64,000 nucleotides of DNA from Doryteuthis pealeii (lineage: Eukaryota; Mollusca; Cephalopoda; Myopsida; Loliginidae), in NCBI GenBank assembly GCA_023376005.1, contig CM042152.1, positions 87,087,262 to 87,151,261 of the forward strand. The letters are read 5' to 3'. Below are positions 1 through 9,942 of this stretch, piece after piece; within the stretch, counting starts at the first letter, position 1, and every line of letters starts with the position of its first letter. Position numbers and translations under genes: made by a program. The notes beneath the pieces are model-generated. The model was not told the DNA's origin. It ran no database searches and saw only the letters and a list, made by a program, of their open reading frames with translations.

Positions 1-173
1 CTAAAGAGCCCAGTCTGCCTGCTATTTACCCATAGCTGGATGGAGAGCAGCTTGATGCACACCTTTTCCAAGGATATTTGAGCTATGTAAAATGTAGGCA
101 GTCTCGTCTAGGATTTGAACTTGGATCGACAAGTCCATTTCCTATGATTCTAACCATTACCCCATGCACCTCC
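1..173 (-). mobile_element. tRNA-derived SINE, family A, cut by the window edge
   Basis: Read on the minus strand, the right end (about 104-173) is a tRNA-like head: an A-box-like stretch (TGGGGTAATGGTTAGAATC) and a B-box-like stretch (AAGTTCAAATCC). The body that follows recurs at 2051, 19.65 kb, 28.4 kb, 29.3 kb, 30.9 kb and 37.8 kb. The element runs off the left edge, so its tail is not seen. RNA polymerase III promoter boxes followed by a shared unrelated body define a SINE; the tRNA of origin is too diverged to name. Confidence 0.85.
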
Positions 174-1397
174 AAAATTTTATTAACTGACATTTCATTT
201 AATCAGAATCTACTGCAGTTATTAATGTTCTACAAAATATTAAATTCACTAAATGACCCCAATCTGGAGTAGAATTTCTTTGACCAGTATTGTCATGTAG
301 GCCGGTCTCTGTAGAAAAGGAAGGCAAAGAGATGAACAGAAATACACCCCACCTCTTTTTTTGGGGGGAAAGGGAAGAGATTTCATTCACCAAGTCAATT
401 TTCACTCGGGACCCTTTCAGCGAACATAGTTGGGCGACTCACTTCTGTGATGGTTCTCTAGTTGAACCCTATACGAAACCTTAAGAGTTACTGCCCTTGG
501 ATTGAGCAGACAGGGATAGACAACAAAGATGGTTTCTTAACCCTATACATGTTGTCCAGTGTTCCTCATTTTAATTCAGATAACTTGATATGGTGGCAGC
601 GATGAGTCAAATACCCTCACCGAAAACAATGAGTAAATCACCAAACAAGACTAACTAAAAAAAAGTTATATCAACTTTTGGACAAAAAACCCTGTTTGGA
701 CGAATTAAGAAGTTAAGTCCTCTCACTGAACGCAACCCGACATGAAGTTCTAAATTCATTGTTGTTTTTTTATGCAAAAAGATGAGTTCCATTCAGAGGA
801 CTATGAATGGAATTCATCATAGTAGCACTAAAAATTAGAATTTGATAATTTAATTACTAAGTTTTGAAAATTCTTATCTATTAATAAATTCATCTAAGTA
901 AGATTCAACACGCATTCATAATCTGCATGTTGTACATTGAAAATTATGCCTAAAGTGATTATCAGTGATCGGAAATTAATGAACACATTACTAATATATA
1001 ATAGAGCTATTACATGTACAATTGTAATTATTATAATCCATGGACGCATGCACATCTATTAACTATAAATTCATTATTTGATCTTTGTAATAAACCATTA
1101 TCTCCTGCTTCTACAACTACTTCTAAAGGAGACATTATCAATTTGTCCATCCATTATCCAAATATCCATTTCATTATTTCTTTCTTTGACCAGCACAAAC
1201 ATATGAACATTTTACTAGAAATGCAATGAAGCTTAAAGTGATGAATTCATCAATGATTTTTCTTCCGGGAAAGAATAAAAACAAAATAGTTGTAAACAAT
1301 TTATAATTGTTGGCATCACGGTTCCAAGACTTGTGGAATCAACTCTGAAGTATTACAGAGCAATATAATTATGCATTTGATATTATACACCAATTAA
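174..1397. other. No gene; possible LTR-like stretch at 290-610
   Basis: AT-rich sequence with short chance ORFs only. Around 290-610 the composition is more balanced, and the stretch ends in TGGTGGCAGCGATGAG at 591-606, resembling the primer-binding-site region that follows the 5' LTR of some LTR retrotransposons. No second LTR copy or gag/pol coding was found, so this stays a weak hint. Confidence 0.3.
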
Positions 1398-1646
1398 GGG
1401 CCGGTTTAGCTCAGTCGGTAGAGCGTTCGGCTAGGAATCACAAGGTTCCTGGTTCAATACCGGCCCTCGCCAACTCAGCATATGAGTAGCACAGAGATCT
1501 GTGCAATAAAGTGAGGAGCTGATGGTAGGTGTAGCACTCCATATCAGATGCTAAAATAATCTCCTTGGTCTAGCACTAGTGAAAAAGGGATAGACTCCCT
1601 CGTTGTCTGGCTGATATCGACATTAGGCTGCCCTGACGACTTTTAC
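1398..1646 (+). mobile_element. tRNA-derived SINE, family B, near full length
   Basis: The first ~75 bases look like a nearly intact tRNA: acceptor GGGCCGG pairing with CCGGCCC, a D-arm TAGCTCAGTCGGTAGAGC (good A box), and a T-arm TTCCTGGTTCAATACC (good B box). The anticodon arm has decayed. A body of ~170 bases follows, ending near CTGACGACTTTTAC. The same body is found at 6.7, 18.2, 19.2, 34.9, 53.0 and 53.2 kb, so this is a SINE and not a functional tRNA gene. Confidence 0.9.
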
Positions 1647-2050
1647 ATTGGTCTAACAAAAGTAGGAATCCTATTACTGAGGGCATTACAATCTAAGAGA
1701 TTTAGTTTAAATGGTCTCACAAATGCTGCATGAAATAGTGTCTTTAAGATTTCCTATAACTACAGTAATCACACTTTGAAGAATTTTCATCAACATTGGT
1801 ATGACAAAAGGTCCAGCTAAAGAGAGCATTGTAATGTAGTGGCTGCCCCCCCCAACCAGTGACCTTGATTATGTAACCAAAAGCCAAAGGTCATATAGTC
1901 AGGTACCAGGGTCACTGGACATGACATTATAGTATTTCCAGCTTTAGATAGTTTAAATCTGGTCCTGTAAAATAAAAACTGAAATATTCAAACTTTTTTG
2001 AGAATAGACTTTAAATTTAAAAAAATAATGATATATATATATATATATAT
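1647..2050. other. AT-rich sequence, no gene seen
   Basis: Contains a small inverted repeat around 1854-1918 (CCAGTGACC pairing with GGTCACTGG) and ends in a (TA)n run at 2031-2050. Nothing else recognised. Confidence 0.5.
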
Positions 2051-2320
2051 ACCAACCCCACCACATGAGTAGATCAATTTATTAAGGAGAGTTTAACAGG
2101 TTTGAATTCAGAGTTTTCCTTCTCCTAGACTGGTTATCTATCCAAAGTTAAAGAGCTCAGTCTGCCCTCCTATTTATGCATAGCTGGAGGGAAAATAGTT
2201 GGATGCATAGCTTTCCCAAGGTATTAGCACTATGTGAAATGCAAACAGCCTTGTCCAGGATTTGAACTTGGCTCGACGAGTCCATTTCCTACTACTCTAA
2301 CCAATACATGACGCACCTCC
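2051..2320 (-). mobile_element. tRNA-derived SINE, family A
   Basis: Near-complete copy. The tRNA-like head lies at about 2255-2320 on the minus strand, ending with the shared GGAGGTGCGT start. The body holds the landmarks CTCCCTCCAGCTAT and AGGAGAAGGAAAACTCTG (minus-strand reading), and the 3' part runs into a (TA)n tract at 2031-2050. This copy has the ordinary tail type also seen at 30.9 and 37.8 kb. Confidence 0.85.
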
Positions 2321-3009
2321 AAAAAGTAATGATGTAACTGCTTGAAAAGTTGAATTTTTTTTACCTTGAATCTGAATAAAAATTTTTACTTTAAATAAAT
2401 TTTATAATATTTGTGTCAGAAAAAAACATAGTCCCATTGAATTTTCCCAGTTATGGTAGTGAATGACAACATGTTAAATTATCAGTGAAGTTTAGATAGT
2501 CAGCAGCTTGAAGGTAATCATGCTGTATTATATGATGGTTTATCCATGAATGCTAACAAATAAGAAACTGATATATCCGGGTTAAGGGATATATTCTGAA
2601 GTTGGTATTTGGTATATCATGCAGTAGTCATTGGTGCGTCGAATAGCAATACATCGGCCAAGTTGTAGGCTTAGGTATAGGTGCCTGTACTAACACAGTG
2701 TCGACTATTTATTCATGACACTGTCCAATCAGATTATAGTGAGGGAGTACCAAGGTATTTACATATTCATTACATCAGAAACATTATAATAGATCAAGAT
2801 AACTTTATGATAAGATCATGTGATAAGACAATCAATTATATAGGTACAAATTTGCAGTTCAAAATTTGCTAAAAATTATTCATTTAGAAAAAAATTTTTT
2901 TTGCTCTCAATAAACTGGATAAAAAAGACTTTGAAAGGATAACTATTGTACGACACTAACAATTGTTTTTGTTAATAATTTGAACTTAGTGACACAAGCA
3001 AAAAATTCT
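2321..3009. other. AT-rich sequence, no gene seen
   Basis: Only chance ORFs of about 60 codons with no recognisable protein pattern. Confidence 0.5.
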
Positions 3010-3021
3010 AAGGTTCTAATT

Positions 3022-3275
3022 TCTCTGAATTGTTGAGAGGAGGCTTGATAATTTGTATTATTATTATTTGGACTATTGTCTTCATCTTTATTGTTATTTG
3101 TCCAACGTTTCAGCTGATGTGCCCCCTGGCTCCCAATTACGACAAGAAGGTTACAAAGGTCGAAGAAGTTCCTGAGTGCGACAAGAAATACTTGAAGAAG
3201 GCGGGAGGGTACATCGGCTGAAAGGTTGCACAGATAACAATAAAGATGAGGACAATAGTCCAAATAATCCAAACC
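3022..3275. mobile_element. Family D foldback retroposon
   Basis: Bounded by a target-site duplication, AAGGTTCTAATT at 3010-3021 and AAGGTTCTAAATT at 3276-3288. The insert starts with the family leader (TCTCTGAATTGTTGAG), continues with an antisense copy of the family 3' end, and finishes with a sense copy (the GGAGGGTACATCGGCTGAAA region), so the two ends pair as an inverted repeat. An 18-bp-type internal repeat (AAGGTTCCTGAGT variants) lies between. This is the most diverged D copy in the window. Confidence 0.8.
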
Positions 3276-3288
3276 AAGGTTCTAAATT

Positions 3289-4776
3289 CAAACATTTTTT
3301 GTCATTGTTCTCTTACTTCAGTGTGATCATTTATTTGGGAAAGGGAAGGAAGTAAAATGTTCTGATATTTTCCTGACAATGTCATTTCTTCTATTGTCAT
3401 CATGTCCTTACTGAAGGTTCAGGATTTCAACACATGTATTTTTCTTCCTTTTATTTTGTCAGCAAAGGATTCTTTTTCTGAAAGATTTCTTGGATTCTAC
3501 TCAGAATCAGGTTGAGTGAAATCTCCAACAACCTACTTAATGCAATTTGAATGAATGCCATGGATTCAACTTAAATTTTATACCCCCCATCCTGTACATA
3601 CCGTTTTCCAAGAATCTACTGCAGTGCTTATTCAGATGAAGTAGCTATATTAGCAATTATTGCAATCAGATCTATCAATCAACTTGTGGAAATCATAGAC
3701 ATTCTCATTCCAGTCTCAGTTAAGCTGATTTCATTATACAAGCACAGTTGTTGGTAATGATTAGAGAGTTCTGTGATGATGTCTTCAATTTCAACCATTT
3801 CAACTAGTGAATCACACACATATACAAATTCTCATCAACAACAATTCTTTGTCTTTCTCAATCTGAAAAACATCTTTTATGTAAAGGAATGATAAACACA
3901 TCTACATACAGTGCATTCCTTAAAATATGTAGACATCTTTGTTTCTTAATAGCAGTTATTATTATCTGACAAGTAAAAACATCTCTAATAATAAACGCAA
4001 ATGTCAGTCTGTCAAATTTTTTCAACTATACTCCTAGAGGCCAAAGCCCAACATATCATACCATTTTGGAATCGGGCTGATCCCGGGGGCAATTAAAAAC
4101 ATTCTTTGCCAAATCTGGACCCAAAATGTTAAAATTTTGGATTCCAATGTTATAATTACTGCAATTGTTTTAGCTTTTAAGCTAGTTAATAATAAAGACT
4201 AAATGTTAAAGTTTAGAAATGAAAAGTGTTTTTGTTAAATTGATGTTTAATGTCAATGTTCAAAGTATCCACCTTTTGTAATAAAGCAAAGTTTGCATTA
4301 TTAAGGGACTCAGTTGTAATCACTAACTCAATTTTTTAAATTGATTTTAATTAGTATTATCTTTTGTCATTAATTTTCAGTTTATTTTACTTATTTTATT
4401 TTTCCCAACTCATTCATCAAGGAATAGAAATGATAAAAGATAAGTTTTAAGTGAGATTCAAACTCACATTTTCTTTTGTTATAGGGATGCCTGGTTAAAC
4501 ACAGCAGCTGCTCTATCATCTGAGATAGAAAGATCCATTGTACCTGATGTCCAATTAGCATACATACCAAATCAGGTAGTCCTACAGTAAACTGTTTGGC
4601 CATTTATAAGGACAGACAACCAAGCTCTTCTTAATTATTCATATAGATATAAGTAACAAAGAATGCAAAAAATTAAGACAAAATCATTTTGTGATATTTC
4701 CTCAAGTTAAAATATAATATGCTGCCTTTTTAATCTATATATGCATGAATGCACACATACATGCACAAACACACTC
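3289..4776. other. AT-rich sequence; decayed tRNA-like SINE head at 4443-4560
   Basis: No protein-coding signal. On the minus strand, 4443-4560 carries a B-box-like GTGAGTTTGAATCTC and a weaker A-box region, consistent with an old SINE head of the same general type as those at 41.0, 56.0 and 57.2 kb. The rest is unrecognised. Confidence 0.4.
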
Positions 4777-4800
4777 ATATATATATATATATATATATAT
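4777..4800. repeat. (TA)n microsatellite
   Basis: Uninterrupted AT dinucleotides directly left of the palindrome at 4831-5170. Confidence 0.95.
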
Positions 4801-4879
4801 GGGAGTAAATATGGAAATAAATCCGACAATATTAAGAAATTTGAAAAAACAAGTGTTCCAAAAATGAGATGAATTTATT

Positions 4880-4925
4880 CATCAACGCTTAAATGTTTCG
4901 GTTTCTTTAAACCTTCATCAGGATG
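4880..4925 (-). ncRNA. Hammerhead ribozyme motif, left arm, probably damaged
   Basis: Minus-strand reading: CATC, then CTGATGA, an extra A, stem II GGTTT/AAACC with loop AAAG, GAA, a short stem III, U, then GATG closing stem I. Stem III has an A-C mismatch (ACA against CGT) where the right-arm copy has perfect pairing, so this arm is probably weaker or inactive. The core is otherwise the same as in the right arm. Confidence 0.5.
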
Positions 4926-5077
4926 TATTAAAGTGTAACTGTATTTGTTCAGCATTATATTTTTTTATAATAAAAATATAATGCTGAACAAATACAGTTA
5001 TACAACAAAAAATTTTATAAAGATTTTTTATCTCCTGTCATCTATAAAACATCCATCAATTTCTTCCTCCTTTAATA

Positions 5078-5123
5078 CATCCTGATGAAGGTTTAAAGAA
5101 ACCGAAACGTTTAAGCGTTGATG
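5078..5123 (+). ncRNA. Hammerhead ribozyme motif, right arm
   Basis: All invariant core positions of the hammerhead fold are visible in order: stem I strand CATC (5078-5081), CTGATGA (5082-5088), stem II GGTTT/AAACC (5090-5094 and 5099-5103) with loop AAAG, GAA (5104-5106), stem III ACG/CGT (5107-5109 and 5116-5118), H17 = T5119, and stem I return strand GATG (5120-5123). Cleavage would fall after 5119. One unusual feature is an extra A (5089) between the CUGANGA box and stem II. Stem III is very short, as reported for retroelement hammerheads. Activity is not shown. Confidence 0.6.
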
Positions 5124-5166
5124 AATAAATTCATCTCATTTTTGGAACACTTGTTTTTTCAAATTT

Positions 5167-5167
<1 letters not shown>

Positions 5168-5199
<32 letters not shown>
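5168..5199. repeat. (TA)n microsatellite
   Basis: AT dinucleotide run bordering the right end of the palindrome. Confidence 0.95.
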
Positions 5200-5200
<1 letters not shown>

Positions 5201-5310
5201 GCCTCAATCTCTTACTCTTTTCTTGATCTCTCAGATTTTTCAACACAATTAATAACATCCTTTCGTTTATTTTTACATGAATCCTTGTCAACAATTATTT
5301 TCCTCCTTGT

Positions 5311-6626
5311 GAGTTTTTCACACCAGCATAAGCTGATGGACTTTCACTGGAGTCACAACAAGTCTCAAGTCTCCAGGACTCTTCGAATATTCTAGCAAAT
5401 TTCAAAAATGCTGTTGTCTAGATGATCACAATTCTTCCTTTGATTTCTAAACTTCTGGGGAAGTGCCACAACTACAACTGGTATCACTTTCACACTCACA
5501 TTCTACAGCTTTTTCAATTCTTTAGCAATGTCCAGGTATTTGTCTATCTTTTTCGTTTTCCTTCATCTTCACCCTGTGATCTGCTTGAACTGCAAAGTCT
5601 ACCAGTTGACAAGTTCTCTTTTTCTTGTTAATCAATACTAGGTCTGGTCTTTGTAGAATAATCAAGCTAAGTTCCAATTACCAGCATATTCAGTTACGAC
5701 TACTTGTTACCGTGTCTTACCAATTCGATGGTAATTGGAACTTAGCTTTATTATTCTACAGTCTTCTGGCTGGGATAGATTGATCCATTTTTATCTCAGA
5801 GTCTCAGAGAATTTTATGTGTTTCATTCTCAAGAACAGATTCTGGTTTATGCATATACCATTTTGTTGTATGGTCAAAATTTAGTTTTTTGCACAATTCT
5901 CAGTGGACCACCTTTCCAAACCAGTTATGCTTAGCCTTGTATTCTCATTGTTCTAGTTTGTTGCATTCACTTAATATATGGTTTATTGTTTCATCTCTGT
6001 CACCACACCCTACATTTGCTGTTCTGTTGCGTCTCATTAATTTTTGCTTTGATATAATTTGTTCTTATGGCATTATTTTGTGCAGTAGTTATTCGTGACT
6101 CGGTTTCTCTCTTGAGGTTTCCTCTGCTTAATCATGTTCAGGATTTTTCATGAGCAATCTCCCCAATTTGGCATTTGAAGTATCCATATAATTGTTTTTC
6201 TTCCCACTCCTTTTTTCTTGTTTTTGTTGTCTTTTTTGCCAGTTTATATATTGCAGCTGCTGTTATTGGCTGCCATAATTAATTTTTTCCTTCCTCTTTT
6301 TTGTATATTCTTTGAGACCTTGGGTTGAGGCATCTATGCCATTCTCTACATTGGCAAGACCACTTCCACCTTCCTTTCTTCATACATATAGCCTGTCTCT
6401 AGGGTGTTTGCCTTGTGCATAGTCATTAATTTTCTTGTCTTTTAGTCAATCTGTCTGAGTGCCTCTTTTGTCTGTTTTAAGAATGGTTCAAAATATCCTA
6501 TAATTGGGGCAGTCCAGGTATTTTTCCCTTGATGAGATTTCTGCTGTTTGTTTTCTATGAGTTTTCTTGTTCTTCCGAGATATTCTTAGTTAACTTATTC
6601 TTTCATCTCTGTTTGCTTGATAGTAT
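5311..6626 (-). pseudogene. R2-like LINE fragment (family G), C-terminal half, interrupted
   Basis: Reading the minus strand gives the C-terminal part of a non-LTR retrotransposon polyprotein in several frames. Seen from its start: a conserved block with RKLMTMHKA (about 6410-6450), a CCHC-type knuckle CRVCGDRDETINHILSEC (about 5950-6010), and a downstream RRPD-like region near 5640-5770 followed by a KEKEKxDKYLDxAxEL-type segment. The same order occurs in the better copy at 25.9-27.0 kb. The knuckle followed by an RPD...D segment fits the restriction-like endonuclease arrangement of R2/R4-type LINEs. Frameshifts, stops and a 109-bp insertion (5652-5760) make it non-functional. The reverse transcriptase itself is missing. 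Confidence 0.8.
5652..5760. mobile_element. Family H inverted-repeat element inserted in the LINE
   Basis: A 109-bp insert whose ends are inverted copies of TGTAGAATAATCAAGCTAAG with one mismatch over about 31 bp. It is flanked by GTCTT on both sides (5647-5651 and 5761-5765); the uninterrupted LINE copy near 26.66 kb carries only one GTCTT there, so the TSD is 5 bp. The interior is related to the longer copy at 25231, so this looks like an internally deleted or foldback form of a DNA transposon. Superfamily unknown. Confidence 0.75.
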
Positions 6627-6684
6627 CTGCCTCTAAAATTCATAATATTATTATTATTAATTTTGACTAGTATTTTCCTTCATT

Positions 6685-6929
6685 TCAGTTTGTAGAGCAT
6701 CTGACTAAGAACCACAAGGTTACATGTTCAATACCAGCCCTCGCCAACTCAGTGTATGAGTAGTACAGGGATCTATGTGTGGTAAAGTGAGGAGCTGATA
6801 GTAGATGTAGCACTTCACTCCAGATGCTAAAACAATCTCCTTGGTCTAGCACTAATGAAAAGAAGAGTCAGACTTGAGACTCCCTTGCCGTCTGGCTGAA
6901 ACTGACTTTAGGCCACCCTGATGACTTTA
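6685..6929 (+). mobile_element. tRNA-derived SINE, family B
   Basis: Matches the 1398 copy from the middle of the A box (CAGTTTGTAGAGC) through the B box (TTCAATACCAGCCC) to the shared end CTGATGACTTTAC. It carries a short internal duplication (GAGTCAGACTTGAGACTCC) not found in the other copies. The first ~15 bases of the tRNA head are missing or diverged. Confidence 0.85.
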
Positions 6930-7328
6930 CTTTCTTTCTTCTTTTATTAATTTTTAGTTGCTTTTTATCACAAATCACTTGGGTTGTCAAATCCATAATT
7001 GAAAGAACAAATGATGAGCTCACTTTCTCATATTTGTATAGAAATTTTCAATGGAAGAATCTCTGAGTGAACATGTTTATTGGATCTGTGTCATAAAGTT
7101 TGGCTTTATGTTATCCCCGTAAGAAGAAATCAAGTGGTTTTAATCCAGAGAATACACAATAGGTATTCAATACTTCGTCTTTATCCACTCTACTTCTGCC
7201 TGAAAATGTTTGAAGATGACAAAACTTAATATAATAATAAAAATGAGTGTTACGTAGTGCCTTTTCCTTGACGGTACCAAATAGGTATATATTATATACC
7301 CTCTTTACCGGCACTATATATCTATATA
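6930..7328. other. AT-rich sequence, no gene seen
   Basis: About 60 bp around 6940-7000 resemble 25.87-25.93 kb (the TTAGTTGCTTTT stretch), probably an old shared repeat. Otherwise nothing recognised. Confidence 0.4.
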
Positions 7329-7797
7329 TGTTATATACTTCTTACTGCTTATTCTTGTCGTCTATTCTTCTGGTCGGATCTGGTATATCTTCTAAGGTCT
7401 CGTCTGGTCTTCTGTTGAGGGTTCCGGGTCTGGTTTCTGTTGGGGATCACTGCTTATCAGAAGCCCTGTGCTATTGTTAGCTTTTAGTAATAACAACAAG
7501 ACTTTGATTTATGATGATGTTACTTTATTCGTAGACCCCCAGACCCGACAATCATGCAGTGAGCTCACATCTTGCTAGCTTCGCTTCTAAGTCCTAACTT
7601 CTAACTGACTGAGTTGCTTACACCTTAAACCGGAAGGGCCTTCTATTGCCTTCCGATTCTCACGATCATCCCCAGAACGCAAGGTCAGAGTGAGGTCAAA
7701 CGTTGTCACTCACTCTCAAGGCCATCAGCTGTACTGATCGCCATAAGGATTTCTATACTACCTTAAAAAGATATTAGGGATCCATAATTATGTAACA
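7329..7797. mobile_element. LTR-like element, older copy
   Basis: Homologous end to end with 45218-45668: both start TGTT(A/G)TATAC and end ATTATGTAACA, and share internal blocks such as ATCAGAAGCCCTGTG and CGATTCTCAC. TG...CA ends and a length of ~470 bp fit a solo long terminal repeat. No clear TSD remains at this copy. Coding strand and superfamily cannot be determined because no internal region is present. Confidence 0.5.
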
Positions 7798-8338
7798 TGA
7801 GGAGATCTGCTCTATCTTGTTCAACATAAAACTCTTCTTTTCCATCCAACAAATGGAGAACCTCAAGTACAACTGACTTTTGAAATGTATGTATACATAT
7901 TGAAGAACATGTCTATGCTTCTCTAGAATTTAGGATTTGAACTTAATCTAGCATGTAATGTAGATGTTATTCAAATTTACTGAATATAATAGAAAAAATA
8001 TTAATATGCATTTGTTGAATAAAACCAAATATGAGACTCATGGAATACAAAGTTGGAAAATAAATTATGGTTGATAACTTATATAATAAATATATTTTCT
8101 GCTAAAAGTTATGGTTCTATATTTGACATTGTTTTTTTCTTGATTTTATACTTTAAATTTTGTAATATCTTGTTTTAATCTTTATAAAAAATCTTATTTT
8201 TTCAATTATTAATTATAAAAGAAATTGTTAATACATATAGCCCAGCCTGTTTACCAAAACCTTTCTTGTTCCCTGATAATAACTGCATCTGAAAAATAAG
8301 GTCTAAAAAAGTATAGCTTTGGGTTACTCTTATCACAC
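7798..8338. other. AT-rich sequence, no gene seen
   Basis: Nothing recognised. Confidence 0.4.
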
Positions 8339-8625
8339 TTTTAATTCCTATAGTAAAAATCACTGTCCAATGCATTCCTATAGTAAAAATAATTGTCCAA
8401 TGCATTCCTATAGTAAAAATAATTGTCCAATGCATTCCTATAGTAAAAATCACGGTCCAATGCATTACTATAGTAAAAATCACTGTCCAATGCATTCCTA
8501 TAGTAAAAATCACTGTCCAATGCATTCCTATAATAAAAATTACTGTCCAATGCATTCCTATAGTAAAAATAATTGTCCAATGCATTTTTATAATAAAAAT
8601 CATTTTCCAATACATTTCTATTGTA
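8339..8625. repeat. 30-bp minisatellite, about nine units
   Basis: Unit CCTATAGTAAAAATCACTGT followed by CCAATGCATT, repeated nine times with small changes that grow toward the right end. Because the unit is a multiple of three, it leaves open frames on both strands (for example MHSYSKNNCP repeated on plus). Frames open on both strands without any surrounding gene structure argue that these are accidental. Confidence 0.95.
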
Positions 8626-8639
8626 AAATTCTATTTGAG

Positions 8640-9942
8640 AGAGAATATTGGTTGGATATCTAATATCTTTAGAAACATTCACATTTTAAATTGTTATTCA
8701 TCAAATTGTTATCCAAAAATATTAAGAAAGGTTTTCTTACCAGAATCATTTTATGGAAATATTCAAAGGAACTTACCTACAAAATAAAGAAAAAAATTTC
8801 ATTAAAAAAAGAAAAGAAAAATGAGTTCTGTAATAAATAAACACAGGTATACATTGTGATTGGTAAGGTGTGAATTATTGATATTTACTCAATAAACTTT
8901 GAAGTTAATAAATGGTTGGATGAATTCATGCGTATGCTGCATATACAAAACTGAAAAATTTAAAAACTAGTCTTTTGATATTGCTACTTTTTTTCTTTCA
9001 TTTTCTTACTTCTAAATTTTCTAGCTCATCAAAATACTTTATTCAGTAGCAGCATCATGTTGCATCATGGGTAATGCTGAAAGTCCTAATTACCTTATCA
9101 CGCGTTACTGTTCAAGAAATGATACAAGTTTCTTTTGTTCTGTAGCCTCAAGTTGGAATCTCCTCATTGTTAAAAAAAGATGGAATCTCCTCGTTCCCAG
9201 ACTATTTCTTTATAAACTTATGGACAATCTGACGAGAAGCAGAATGATCTTGAGGTCAGGTGTTGGCATGTAAAGCTAGTGGTATTGTTTCATAAAATTA
9301 TTTAATGCTAACATCCTCAAGAGAAGCAAGTACCTTGAAGCTGTCACACAAAAAATCTATATATCCACAATAGACTGTCCATCTCATTTTTCTGAAAGTA
9401 GAGTTGCTATTTATTCTAAACAGGGTTTGGTTGGCCTCAGGCCTAATATCTCATTTCATGGTTTTACAATGTGTCCTACTGGTTACAATGGGTTAATAAA
9501 TTGTGTCCGATTCCCTGCTAGTATGCTGCTAGCACATTTTTCTTTTTTATTGTATTAATGCTTAGATGATCTGATCAACAATAAACATGAAGAGTGTGCT
9601 GATTGCTAACAGACCAACAATAGATTTGAATGAGATAAATTTAATGGATTTAAACAGTCATAGAAATAGTGTCCTAAGTGGAGCATTCATGATAGAGAGA
9701 GAGACAGTGAGGGAGAGAGAGAAACTGTTAGAAAGAAAAAAGAAGTGAAGAGGAGTAGATAGGTAAAGTTATAGAGCAAATGTTAATGATAAAATGACCC
9801 GTGGTGAACAAGGTAAAAAAAGAAATTTTCAAGTTATCAGACAGACATTATTTGTGACTGGCAGAATAATTAATTTCTGAATCAATTTCTAAAAATACAT
9901 TAGTTTTATAATAAGAATCAAATCATGCAAAAAACCTACATT
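8640..9942. other. AT-rich sequence, no gene seen
   Basis: Includes a purine-rich GA tract around 9690-9750. An ORF of 68 codons at 9067-9273 shows no recognisable pattern. Confidence 0.4.

Larger units (their letters stand above)
4831..5170. mobile_element. Penelope-like terminal palindrome with opposed hammerhead motifs
   Basis: The left arm (about 4831-4932) and right arm (about 5070-5170) are near-perfect inverted copies. Between them lie a second, inner inverted repeat (about 4933-5006) and a ~60 bp spacer. Each arm carries a hammerhead-type core reading outward. Both sides are bordered by (TA)n. Penelope-like retroelements are known to have hammerhead motifs in their terminal repeats and inverted or partial repeat copies, so a remnant of such terminal repeats is the likeliest explanation. 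No coding sequence remains here. Confidence 0.65.

Noticed and set aside
1398..1472. Functional tRNA gene
   Set aside because: The head folds like a tRNA but its anticodon arm is decayed and the same head with the same body recurs at least five times, so it is a SINE.
8339..8625. CRISPR array
   Set aside because: Units are head-to-tail without unique spacers, and the window is clearly eukaryotic.
8202..8663. Repeat protein genes on both strands
   Set aside because: Frames arise from a 30-bp tandem repeat; open on both strands, no splice or promoter context.
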